Source of the DNA: Nitrospirota bacterium
Lineage (GTDB): Bacteria > Nitrospirota > Nitrospiria > SBBL01 > JAADHI01
Direction: 5' to 3'
Assembly (NCBI GenBank): GCA_029261195.1
Contig: JAJDBU010000054.1
Location: 1-49,724, forward strand
Length of the DNA: 49,724 bases
Positions 37,014 to 46,000 of this stretch are shown in pieces. Below the pieces are notes generated by a model, which worked only from the letters and a program-made list of their open reading frames with translations, searched no databases and had not been told where the DNA came from. Position 1 is the stretch's first letter; each line of letters opens with the position of its first letter. A program made the translations under genes and the position numbers.

Positions 37014-37707
37014 GAAGAAAATCTGCCTGTTCGGTGGTACTTTCAACCCCGTCCACAACGGTCATCTTTATATTGCGCGTTCAGTCGCAGCGCTTCTTGA
37101 TGCCGATCTCGTGCTCTTTATTCCATCCGGTATGCCGCCGCATAAGGACGCAGCGACAATCCCGTCGGGGAAACACCGTCTGGCAATGCTTCGTCTCGCC
37201 CTGTCCGGATCTCCCCAGTTTAAAGCCTGCGACATCGAAATCAAGCGCAGCGGTCCTTCATTCACAATCGATACGATTGATCTACTCAGGCAAGATTATC
37301 CCGATGCTCGCCTCATTTTCATTGTCGGCATGGATGCTTTTATTCAACTCAATACATGGAAAGAGCCGGAGCGCCTGCTGACCCTCTGCGACTTCGCTTT
37401 GATCTCTCGCCTTGACTACCCGTTTTCACTGCTTTCGGAGATCGGAGCGCTTCCCTTGACTAGGCTTTCTTCGTCGATTGATACTGACAAACTCAAGGCG
37501 CTCGACCAGGGAAAACGTTCGACCTACAGCCTTCCAATGAGGACACGAAATTCATTGCACTTGCTCTCGGTCCCTCACATTGCAATCTCCGGAACCACGA
37601 TAAGACAACGCATCGCAAGTGGAGAATCGCTCAGAAACGTCTTGCCTCACTCTGTTGAGTCTTATATAATCGAAAATGAAATTTACTTGGAGGAAAAAAA
37701 TTACTAA
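37006..37707 (+). CDS. nadD: nicotinate-nucleotide adenylyltransferase
   Basis: A 233-residue enzyme transferring AMP to NaMN in NAD synthesis. The nucleotidyltransferase signature GGTFNPVHNGHLYIA (HxGH-type) lies at the N-terminus, with FIPSGMPPHK, FIVGMDAFIQLNTWKEPERL, and the terminal ISGTTIRQRIASGES (SxTxxR). The start is TTG at 37006, overlapping DUF2061. The 3' end overlaps the presumed rsfS start by 32 bp. nadD-rsfS neighbourhood is very common in bacteria. Confidence 0.97.
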   Translation: MNEKKICLFGGTFNPVHNGHLYIARSVAALLDADLVLFIPSGMPPHKDAATIPSGKHRLAMLRLALSGSPQFKACDIEIKRSGPSFTIDTIDLLRQDYPDARLIFIVGMDAFIQLNTWKEPERLLTLCDFALISRLDYPFSLLSEIGALPLTRLSSSIDTDKLKALDQGKRSTYSLPMRTRNSLHLLSVPHIAISGTTIRQRIASGESLRNVLPHSVESYIIENEIYLEEKNY

Positions 37708-38101
37708 GAAATCAAGCGAATACCAAGCTTCCGGGCGCCAGTGGGATGCAAAAAGCCTCACTCTTCTGATTGGTGAAATCCTTCAGTCAAAGCATGCAGA
37801 GGACATTGCTCTTTTACAGGTAGACACACTCACATCCATAGCCGATTTTTTTATCCTTTGTACTGCTGAGTCAAGCCCCCAGCTCAAAGCCATTGCCAAT
37901 GAAGTTGAAGACCGGCTCTCAGAACAGGGAATCGAGCCCCTCAGCGTCGAAGGCCGTGAGGGAGGCAGCTGGATACTAATCGACTATGGTGCTGTGGTGC
38001 TTCATATTTTCAAAGAGGAAGCGCGAGCATTTTATAAGCTGGATGATCTCTGGGCCGATGCACCCCGGATGCAACTTTCCGGAGACATTGCAGATGCCTA
38101 A
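37676..38101 (+). CDS. rsfS: ribosomal silencing factor RsfS
   Basis: Up to 141 residues of the RsfS/Iojap family, which binds uL14 and blocks 50S-30S joining during starvation. The hallmark is SIADFFILCTAESSPQLKAIANEV in outline, then GREGGSWILIDYGAVVLHIF and FYKLDDLWADAP. The start is uncertain. ATG 37676 lies inside nadD and lacks a ribosome site. GGAGG at 37689-37693 is placed correctly for an in-frame ATT at 37700, a rare initiation codon. That start would give 133 residues and only a short overlap with nadD. The conserved domain begins well after both. Confidence 0.93.
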   Translation: MKFTWRKKITKKSSEYQASGRQWDAKSLTLLIGEILQSKHAEDIALLQVDTLTSIADFFILCTAESSPQLKAIANEVEDRLSEQGIEPLSVEGREGGSWILIDYGAVVLHIFKEEARAFYKLDDLWADAPRMQLSGDIADA

Positions 38102-38144
38102 GCGATCCGATTACTGCTGTTCTTTAGAAAAACAGGACTAAAAC

Positions 38145-39524
38145 ATGCCCCTTTTTATTCTCCTTTTTTTTGCCCTGATGGGGGGTGTCGGTTACTTAGC
38201 GACACTCAATCCAGGAAAAGTCACTTTCTTCCTGAGTCAAGACGCATCGGTTGAACTGGCCCTCACGGCGCTCATTCTTTTTTCGACGGCCTTAGGCGGC
38301 CTGCTTGTGATCATTTCCTTCGGCGTCAGGGAAATGAAGCAGACTTTTTTGCATTGGCGGGCATTGCGACTGGAAAAACGAGGCGAGCGGGTTGATCTTC
38401 ATTATACCGAAGCGGTCAACGCCTTCCTCGCGAAGCGCTACCGGGATGCCAGCTCCCTGTTTAAAAAGATTTTAGCTATCAATCCAAACCACTTCAACTC
38501 CCTCCTGAAGCTGGGAGAAATTAACAGAAGGCAGGGCAATTTTAATGAGGCGATTCGCCTGCATCGTAAAGCACGAAACCAGGACGACCAGAGTATTAAG
38601 GCCCTCCTGGCGCTTTCCCGCTCTCTCGAAGAAGCGGAGCGTTTTGAAGAGGCAATGCAATTCTTAAGAGAGATTATCGGAGTGGACGGTGCGAACCTCA
38701 CTGCTCTGAGTCGGCTTCGCGACTTGACGATGCAGCTTCAGCAATGGGAAGACAGCTATCCCTTACAGGAAAAAATCCTGAAACTTCAATTATCGGAAGA
38801 AGAAAAGAAGAGAGAGGAAGCAGCTTTTCTTGGAATCAAGTATGAACTCGGCAGACAATTTCTTCAAAAAAACGAAGCTTCGGAAGCCAGACGCTACTTC
38901 AAGGCAGCGATCAAACAAGATAAAACCTTTTTGCCTGCCCATATTGGTCTGGGGGATAGCTATTTCAGCAAGGGCAACAATAAAGAGGCCGCCGAATCGC
39001 TAGAAAAATCATTTGAATTGACCGGGAACCTCATTCTTTTGCTCCGTCTGGAAGATTTTTTTATTGAAACAGGAGAACCGGAAAGGGTTCTGGAAATCTA
39101 TCAAAAAAGGTCTGCGAAAGAACCTCAAAATATCGTGCTTCGTTTTTACCTGGGTAGGCTCTATTATCGCCTGGAGATGATTGATGACGCCTTTGAAATC
39201 CTCTCCGAGATTGAGCCTCAGGTTGAATCCTTCCCCGATCTTTTTAAAATTCTCGGAAACATTCATGTCCGCCGGGGCGACCTGAATTTTGCGATAGAGG
39301 CCTTTAAGAAGGGTCTAAAACTCAAAACACGGGTCACAATTCCATACTACTGCCCCGACTGTGACAACCACAGCAACGAATGGGCCGGTCGCTGCGAGCG
39401 TTGCGGGGCATGGGACAGTTATATCGCAACACCCATCCTGGTCGATAAATCAAGTACCCGGGCCTTGATAGAGGCTCCTGCACCCTATCCCACTTTCCCC
39501 ATTCGGATAGAAGAGACTGTCTAG
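38145..39524 (+). CDS. lapB: LapA-LapB fusion-like TPR protein (LPS assembly/regulation)
   Basis: A 459-residue membrane-anchored TPR protein. Residues 1-65 hold two hydrophobic segments separated by LNPGKVTFFLSQDASVELAL, the pattern of LapA/DUF1049. From about residue 85 there are nine or so TPR-like repeats (YTEAVNAFLAKRYRDASSLF onwards). The C-terminus carries the rubredoxin-like YYCPDCDNHSNEWAGRCERC, with four metal-binding cysteines, typical of LapB/YciM. In E. coli LapA and LapB are separate proteins that control LpxC turnover with FtsH. AGGA precedes the ATG. gpmI starts 3 bp after its stop. The family call is firm; the LPS role is by homology. Confidence 0.85.
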   Translation: MPLFILLFFALMGGVGYLATLNPGKVTFFLSQDASVELALTALILFSTALGGLLVIISFGVREMKQTFLHWRALRLEKRGERVDLHYTEAVNAFLAKRYRDASSLFKKILAINPNHFNSLLKLGEINRRQGNFNEAIRLHRKARNQDDQSIKALLALSRSLEEAERFEEAMQFLREIIGVDGANLTALSRLRDLTMQLQQWEDSYPLQEKILKLQLSEEEKKREEAAFLGIKYELGRQFLQKNEASEARRYFKAAIKQDKTFLPAHIGLGDSYFSKGNNKEAAESLEKSFELTGNLILLLRLEDFFIETGEPERVLEIYQKRSAKEPQNIVLRFYLGRLYYRLEMIDDAFEILSEIEPQVESFPDLFKILGNIHVRRGDLNFAIEAFKKGLKLKTRVTIPYYCPDCDNHSNEWAGRCERCGAWDSYIATPILVDKSSTRALIEAPAPYPTFPIRIEETV

Positions 39525-39527
39525 GTT

Positions 39528-41102
39528 TTGAAAATATCCGATTCACGACCCAAACCACTCGCTCTCATCATTTTGGATGGTTGGGGCATCAATCCGAAAG
39601 CTGAGGCGAATGCTATCGCCCAGGCAGCCCCGCCCTACTACAACTCCCTTCTTGCGAAATATCCGAATACGACATTGAATGCCTCCGGCGAAGCCGTTGG
39701 CCTTCCGAAAACACAAATGGGCAACTCCGAGGTTGGGCATATCAACATCGGCGCGGGTCGGGTTGTCCATCAGGAATTGACACGAATCACCAAGTCATTT
39801 ACTGACGGCAGCTTCGCTAAAAATGCGACTTTTCAGGGCGCTCTTGCAGCAGCAAAGTCACAAGACAGCACCTTCCACCTTCTGGGTTTGCTCTCCGACG
39901 GCGGGGTACACAGCCACATCGATCACCTCTTGGAGATTCTGAAACTTGCGGAGAAGGAAGGGGTCAAACGACTAAGGGTTCATGCCTTTTTAGATGGGCG
40001 GGATACGCCACCCAAAAGCGCCTTAGGCTACATTGAGCGCTTAGAGGTTGCCCTTAAGGCAAATCAACCCCCCGGGGGTGACTGGCGGATTGCCACCATC
40101 ACAGGTCGATTTTATGCCATGGATCGGGACAAGCGCTGGGAACGCACTGCAAAGGCCTACCAGGCGCTGATTCTGGGAGAGGGGGAGTCCGCTCGCTCTG
40201 CGGCAGAGGGCATTCAGAAACAATATGACGACGGAATAAGCGATGAGTTTATCTTGCCGATCATTCTGTCAGAAGACGGAGAAACCTCAGGTCGTATCGA
40301 AATGCGTATCAAAGCAGGGGATAGTCTGTTCTTTTTTAATTTCAGGGCCGATCGTGCCCGGCAGCTCTGCCATGCTTTGACCGACGACACTTTTACTGCG
40401 TTTGAAAGAAAACAGCGACCTTCACTTGCCAGCTTTATTTCCATGACCTCCTATGAAGCAAGCCTTAATCTGCCCGTCATATTTGAAGCGGCGCGGCTCC
40501 CGAACATCCTTGCAGAGGTCTTAAGTCAACAAGGCCTCCGGCAATTGCGAATTGCAGAAACCGAAAAGTATGCCCATGTCACCTATTTTTTTAATGGTGG
40601 ACAAGAAAGCGCATTTGAGGGGGAGGAGCGGATCATGATCCCCTCTCCGAAGGACGTCAAGACCTACGACCAGAAACCGGAAATGAGCGCCGAAGCACTC
40701 ACTGAAGCGCTTGTCAGTGAGATTGAGAAAAACAGCTTTGATTTTATCTGTGTTAATTTCGCCAACCCGGACATGGTGGGCCATTCCGGGATTTTAAGCG
40801 CTGCGATCAAAGCGGTCGAAGCGGTTGATCGTTCGCTACAAAAAGTGGTGGAGGCGATCATCGCTGCTGGCGGTATTGCGCTGATTACCGCAGATCACGG
40901 CAATCTGGAACAGATGCGGGACGAGCTGACAGGAGAACCCCACACCGCCCATACCACCTTTCCCGTCCCCTTTATTTGCGTTTCAAACAAAAAGCTCACA
41001 CTTCGCCCAGGCATTCACGCCAATATCGCACCCACAATCCTGGATTTTCTGAATATCCCAAAGCCTGAGGAAATGGACCACGATTCCCTCATTGTGACTT
41101 AA
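39528..41102 (+). CDS. gpmI: 2,3-bisphosphoglycerate-independent phosphoglycerate mutase
   Basis: A 524-residue Mn-dependent glycolytic enzyme interconverting 3- and 2-phosphoglycerate. Signatures are LIILDGWG at the start, TQMGNSEVGHINIGAGR with the catalytic Ser, LLSDGGVHSHIDHL, FLDGRDTPPKSA, the RADRARQL segment and ITADHGNLEQM with metal ligands. Length is typical (about 510-520). The start is TTG, 3 bp after the LapB-like stop, suggesting translational coupling. Confidence 0.98.
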   Translation: MKISDSRPKPLALIILDGWGINPKAEANAIAQAAPPYYNSLLAKYPNTTLNASGEAVGLPKTQMGNSEVGHINIGAGRVVHQELTRITKSFTDGSFAKNATFQGALAAAKSQDSTFHLLGLLSDGGVHSHIDHLLEILKLAEKEGVKRLRVHAFLDGRDTPPKSALGYIERLEVALKANQPPGGDWRIATITGRFYAMDRDKRWERTAKAYQALILGEGESARSAAEGIQKQYDDGISDEFILPIILSEDGETSGRIEMRIKAGDSLFFFNFRADRARQLCHALTDDTFTAFERKQRPSLASFISMTSYEASLNLPVIFEAARLPNILAEVLSQQGLRQLRIAETEKYAHVTYFFNGGQESAFEGEERIMIPSPKDVKTYDQKPEMSAEALTEALVSEIEKNSFDFICVNFANPDMVGHSGILSAAIKAVEAVDRSLQKVVEAIIAAGGIALITADHGNLEQMRDELTGEPHTAHTTFPVPFICVSNKKLTLRPGIHANIAPTILDFLNIPKPEEMDHDSLIVT

Positions 41103-41149
41103 GCAGAGCTTCCATAAAGAAAACGGTTTTGCTTTTCAGGGACGGTTTT

Positions 41150-42181
41150 TTATTCGCCCTTGGACAAAAAAGGATAATCAATGTGCATGGCACTTCGTAC
41201 TTGCGCCATTGTTTCCCGGGCCACTACTCTTGCCTGTCGTGTGCCTTCAATGATGATCTCGTCGATCTTTTTTTCATCCTGCTCATAGCGGGCACGTCTC
41301 TCCCTGAGCGGTTCGAGAAAGTGGTTCAGGGCCTCAATCAAGCACTTTTTGACTTCTACATCGCCAACGGCGCCTTTGCGATAACGGTCTTTCAAGTCGT
41401 CCACCTCGGCCTTGTTCGGGTTGAAGGCATCATGGTAAGTGAAAACAGGGTTGCCTTCGACATGGCCGGGGTCGGTCGCGCGTAGGCGAGTCGGATCGGT
41501 ATACATGCGCATGACCTTTTTTTTGACAGCTTCGGCATCGTCAGCCAGGTAGATACAGTTGCCGATGCTTTTGCTCATTTTTGCCTGACCGTCGGTTCCG
41601 GGAAGGCGGGCAAAATCACCAAGCAGGGCTTCGGGTTCGACCAGCACTTTTTTGTAGAGGCTGTTAAAGCGCCGGACGATTTCATTGGTCTGCTCAATCA
41701 TCGGAAGCTGATCCTTTCCCACCGGGACGAGGTCTGCCTTGAAGGCGGTAATATCAGCAGCTTGATGCACCGGATAAACCAGAAAACCTGCCGGGAGATT
41801 GTTCTCAAATCCTTTTTGCCGCATTTCGTCTTTTACGGTGGGATTGCGCTGAAGCCGGGCGACTGTCACCAGGTTGAGATAAAACACGGCCAATTCCGCA
41901 ATCTCCGGGATCATCGATTGCACAAAGATCGTGCTTTTTTCCGGATCAATGCCAACACTTAAATAATCTTTGACCACCTCTCGAATATTCTTTTGTAAAA
42001 TATCAGGATGTTCAAAATGGTCGGTCAGGGCCTGGGCATCAGCGATAAGAATGTAGCATTCGTAACTGTCTTGTAACTTAACGCGGTTTGAAAGTGAGCC
42101 AACGTAATGACCTAAGTGAAGGCGACCGGTCGGGCGGTCGCCGGTGAGGATGCGTTTTTTTTCGGTCATCTTGCGGGTCAT
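41150..42181 (-). CDS. trpS: tryptophanyl-tRNA synthetase
   Basis: A 343-residue class I synthetase charging tRNA-Trp. The HIGH-type motif is in [17 protein letters not shown] and the KMSKS motif in [35 protein letters not shown] is the characteristic central segment. Length is normal. An ATG start gives an extra MTRKMTEKK; the ATG at [10 protein letters not shown] is equally plausible. It converges on gpmI and stands alone on the minus strand downstream of an XRE regulator. Confidence 0.97.
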   Translation of the reverse strand: MTRKMTEKKRILTGDRPTGRLHLGHYVGSLSNRVKLQDSYECYILIADAQALTDHFEHPDILQKNIREVVKDYLSVGIDPEKSTIFVQSMIPEIAELAVFYLNLVTVARLQRNPTVKDEMRQKGFENNLPAGFLVYPVHQAADITAFKADLVPVGKDQLPMIEQTNEIVRRFNSLYKKVLVEPEALLGDFARLPGTDGQAKMSKSIGNCIYLADDAEAVKKKVMRMYTDPTRLRATDPGHVEGNPVFTYHDAFNPNKAEVDDLKDRYRKGAVGDVEVKKCLIEALNHFLEPLRERRARYEQDEKKIDEIIIEGTRQARVVARETMAQVRSAMHIDYPFLSKGE

Positions 42182-42311
42182 CTCAATTGTCCTCTCTACA
42201 GGGGAGTCACAAAATAAAGCGGCCCATTATGTCTTTTGATCCGAGAGCTGTCAAGAATAGGGGAAAGCCTGTTTCGGCTCGGCGAACACTTCATCAAATG
42301 TCCCAAATTGA

Positions 42312-42698
42312 CTATTTTTCTGTGGTTTTTTCCTCATTCGTGTGGGTAATAGCCTGAATGAGTCGAAGAAATGCCAACTGGACCGATCGACTCGAAATGA
42401 CGCGGAATTGCTCAACCAGCCGCTTTTCCTCTGCCGAGAGCGTGTTATAAGGGATAGGAAATTCTTCTACGGTCGGCAGGTCTTTTAAAAAATAGTCGAT
42501 GGGAACATGGAGGCAACGCGCCATTTCCTGAAGCCTTAGGATCGCCAGTTGGTTTACCCCCTTTTCATATTTCTGGATTTGCTGGTAGGAGACGTCCAAT
42601 CTTTCAGCCAGGCCCTCCTGGGACAAGCCGATCTCAAGCCGTCTTTGGCGGATCTTTTGCCCGATCAAATTTCCTTTTGTTTTAAAAGCCTTCGGCAT
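42312..42698 (-). CDS. XRE-family transcriptional regulator
   Basis: A 128-residue DNA-binding protein. A Cro/CI-type helix-turn-helix covers about residues 12-68 (IGQKIRQRRLEIGLSQEGLA ... SYQQIQKYEKGVNQ). A short C-terminal helical tail follows (LSAEEKRLVEQFRVIS), a layout common in alphaproteobacterial and Nitrospirota single-domain regulators. GGAGG lies six bases before the ATG. Its target is unknown; a partial dyad in its own upstream region could be an autoregulatory site. Divergent from the protease gene across 387 bp. Confidence 0.93.
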   Translation of the reverse strand: MPKAFKTKGNLIGQKIRQRRLEIGLSQEGLAERLDVSYQQIQKYEKGVNQLAILRLQEMARCLHVPIDYFLKDLPTVEEFPIPYNTLSAEEKRLVEQFRVISSRSVQLAFLRLIQAITHTNEEKTTEK

Positions 42699-42723
42699 TC
42701 CCCACCTCCGAGTCGGTTAGCCA

Positions 42724-42747
42724 TGTACGTAGATTTGCGTATTTACA
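42724..42747. promoter_or_regulatory. possible XRE operator (partial dyad)
   Basis: TGTACGTA (42724-42731) and TATTTACA (42740-42747) form a dyad with six of eight positions matching around an 8-bp centre. It lies 26 bp upstream of the XRE start codon, where an autoregulatory operator would be expected. It is only a sequence pattern. Confidence 0.25.
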
Positions 42748-42994
42748 AAAGTTTCGGCTTGGGATTAACTGTCTCGCAAGGGATCGGGTTTGCCGCTCTA
42801 AGGTTCAGGGTTCAGGTGACCCCCCTCGTTTGAGGGGGTTGACGGAACTCAGATTCCTTGATATTAAAGACGCATACGGTCTAATTCTTCGGCGGTTTAT
42901 TCGATGGGGTTCAGCGTGATTATTGCGTCCATCCATCCATTTTTTAAGTACTGTTCTATTCTTTCTGACAGGCCCTGGACTTATTTTGATTTTG

Positions 42995-43030
42995 AACGCC
43001 CTTGTGGTTTTTTTCGCAAGGGCGTTTTTT
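42995..43030 (+). terminator. intrinsic terminator upstream of the protease gene
   Basis: AACGCCCTTG (42995-43004) pairs perfectly with CAAGGGCGTT (43017-43026), with a 12-nt loop and a T-run to 43030. It points along the plus strand and stands 55 bp before the protease start. No gene precedes it on that strand, so it would end either a small RNA or the protease leader (attenuation). Confidence 0.7.
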
Positions 43031-43085
43031 GTGCCGACCTTTATAAGCAGATCCTTTTAAAAAGCGTTTAGAGAACGGAGGTTTT

Positions 43086-46000
43086 ATGATGGTGACAGGC
43101 AGTGTGCAGAAGAAGCCCGATAGGACATACTCAGGTATTATACCTGGAAGGCTTTTCAAAGGGTTGGAGGCGTTACTCCTATTTTTCTTTGTTTTATTGT
43201 TCCTGCCGTTGAAGGCTCACGCTGGGTTCTGGGAACAGACGGGAGGGCCGGAGGGGGGCAATATACAATCAATTGTCATGGCACCAAACTATGATATTGA
43301 CCAGACGGTTTTTTCATTGGTTGATGGCAATATCTATAAATCGACAGATGGTGGAGAGACATGGTTGCAGGTGTTTGATCATTTTGTACAGAACATCGTT
43401 ATTTCCCCTGACTATTCCAACGATCAGACACTTTTTGCCATATCTGACCCACCGTTTGAGAATACTGCTGTTTACACATCAATTGACGGAGGAATCGCAT
43501 GGTCAAAGATCAGCAACCTTTCTGCTTTTATCAATTTTTCTGAGATAGCGATTTCCCCTTTATTTGCCGTTGACCAGACACTTTTTGCGCAAGGTACCGG
43601 CGGAATGCATAGATCGACTGACGGAGGGGTTACTTGGGTACGAAATGTTTCCACACCTCAACCCATTGGACCTGTTGGAGATTTCAGTTTTTCACCTTCG
43701 TATGCCCAAGATCAGACGATTTTCTCTATCGGGTCAAATAAGGCCTTGATCAAATCCATCGACGGCGGTGTTTCGTGGAGCGTAATTCGCACACTCATGC
43801 TGCCAATCAATGATCCCAAGGTTTTTTCTCTTCGATTGGTTAAACTGTCTCAAAACTATATGGTAGATCAAACCATTTTTTTGAGCGTCAGCGATGGCCG
43901 GTTCAACCCCACCAGGGATGTCGTATATACCTCGACCGACGGAGGAGTTTCCTGGTCCCCAGCAAGTTCCGGTTTAGGTGGTGGTGCTGTACATTACCTC
44001 GCAATATCACCTTCTTACACAAGCGACAGAACTCTCTTTCTTGCCAATTTTTTCGATGTCCCCTATAAATCAACCGATGGCGGTCTGACATGGACACCAA
44101 TCAATACAGGCCTTCCGAATATTCCTACCAAGTTCATCTCTGTTTCACCCGCGTTTCAGACGGACAGAACGGTCTTCGCTGGCACCACCGGTGCTGGAAT
44201 CGTCAAGTCAGTAGACGGCGGAACCAACTGGGTACAAAAAAACTCAGGCATAAAACACGCACTCGTTTTTTCTTCGATAGCGATCTCCCCATTTTATAAG
44301 ACCGACCGGACTATCTTCGCTGGAGCGTATCCCGAAGTGGCTAAATCTACAAATGGAGGGGATGCATGGCCTTCGATAAATACCGGTCTCCCTAGCGGTG
44401 CAGTCACTGAACAACTGCTTGTATCCCCCGCATATCAAACCGATCAAACGGCATTCGCGATCATTCAGGAAGCTGATTTTGGCTTCACAAGTAGTACGCC
44501 GATCACTGCCTACAAGACCGTTGACAGCGGTCAATCTTGGGTTCTATCCAATTCAGGGCTGCCGACGACCCCTTCACCCACTGGAGGTGGGTTCGGGTGT
44601 TTAGCCTTTTCACCCTCTTACAAGAATGACCAAACGGTTTTCTTCTTCGGATGGAATGGAGTCTTCAGGGCTGTGGATAGTGGGGCATCGTGGATCAAGG
44701 TAAATAATATAGGATTTGGAGGAACTTCTTGCCACAGTAAAATTGGGATGTCTCCGTCTTATGCCACCGACCAGACCATCTTTGCCAGTGACCGTGGAGG
44801 TGTGTGGAAGTCGGCTGATGCTGGAATTTCCTTTGCTCCAATCAATAACGGTCTGCCTGCCAGCCTTTCAAACACCTCATTGGTTGTTTCGCCGTCATAT
44901 GGGACTGACCAGATCTTATTTGTATTGAGGGGCCTAAAGCTTTTTAAATCTACCGATGAAGGTTTATCCTGGACGCTTTCGGCAACCTTCCCTTCACTTA
45001 TCCCGACCGATTCCAATATAAATGTAATTGCAATTTCCCCCGCATATTCAAGGGATAGAACCCTTTTTGGAGCAGATCTCAAGCCACACTCAGGTGGACG
45101 GACTAGATATATATGGAAATCTGTTGATGACGGTGTAACATGGGAGCGCATTCTGACGCCTCTTCACAACATCCCGTCGGCTTGGTCTCCGCCCGCTATC
45201 CGTCTTAGCTCTATGGAATTCTCTCCAGGCTACCCCTGCGATGGCACGCTCTTTTTTGGCACTGGAGAAGACGGCGTCTGGAAGTACATTGATACCGAGG
45301 CCATCAGTGCGTGCCGACCGCCGGGCATTACCTCCCTCTCCACAACCTCCGGAGCCTCAGGGGATGCCGTCACGATCACCGGTACCAACTTCGTGGCCAA
45401 CCAGGGAACCAGCACCGTCACCATCGGCGGGGCAGCGGCGACCGTCACCAGTTGGAGCGACACGCAGATCATCGTCAGCGTTCCGGCGGGCGCAACCACC
45501 GGGCCCCTCGTCGTGACGGTAAACGGCGTTCCGGTTACCGCTCCACAGGACTTTACCGTCCTGCAACCTCGATTTACGCTTTCCATCGCGCCGAATGTGC
45601 AGACCGTGGCCAGCGGCGGATCAGCCGCCTTCACGCTTTCCCTGACAAGCATTGATGGGTTTAATCAGCCTGTTGGATTCGACAATCCTTTAGGGCTGCC
45701 ACCCGGAGCAACAGCAAATTACAGCCCCGCGACCGTCGTTCCGCTTGGAGATGCGACCCTGACGATCCAGACCGTCCCCACGACTCCACCCGGCTCCTAT
45801 CCCCTGACAATCAACGCAAACGGCGGGGGCGCGGGTGATGTGAAGGGTGTGACGTTGGAGGTGACGGCTCCAGTTCCATCCCCTACAGACACCGACGGAG
45901 ATGGCGTTCTTAACCATTTAGACAACTGCCCAGAAGATCTAAATCCAGACCAGCAAGATATTGATGAGGATGGGCGTGGTGATATATGCGATTCTGATAT

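Larger units (their letters stand above)
42699..43085. other. divergent intergenic region with dyads
   Basis: 387 non-coding bases separate the XRE gene (minus) from the protease gene (plus). They hold a partial dyad TGTACGTA/TATTTACA (42724-42747), a tandem GTTCAGG pair (42803-42816), a strong hairpin CCCCCTC-GTTT-GAGGGGG (42821-42838) and an intrinsic terminator (42995-43030). CGGAGG just before 43086 is the ribosome site of the protease gene. No ORF of substance is visible. Confidence 0.55.

Noticed and set aside
43086-45300. Repeats read as a nucleotide tandem array or CRISPR
   Set aside because: The periodicity is at protein level (propeller units of variable length) and the DNA units are strongly diverged; no spacer-repeat structure.
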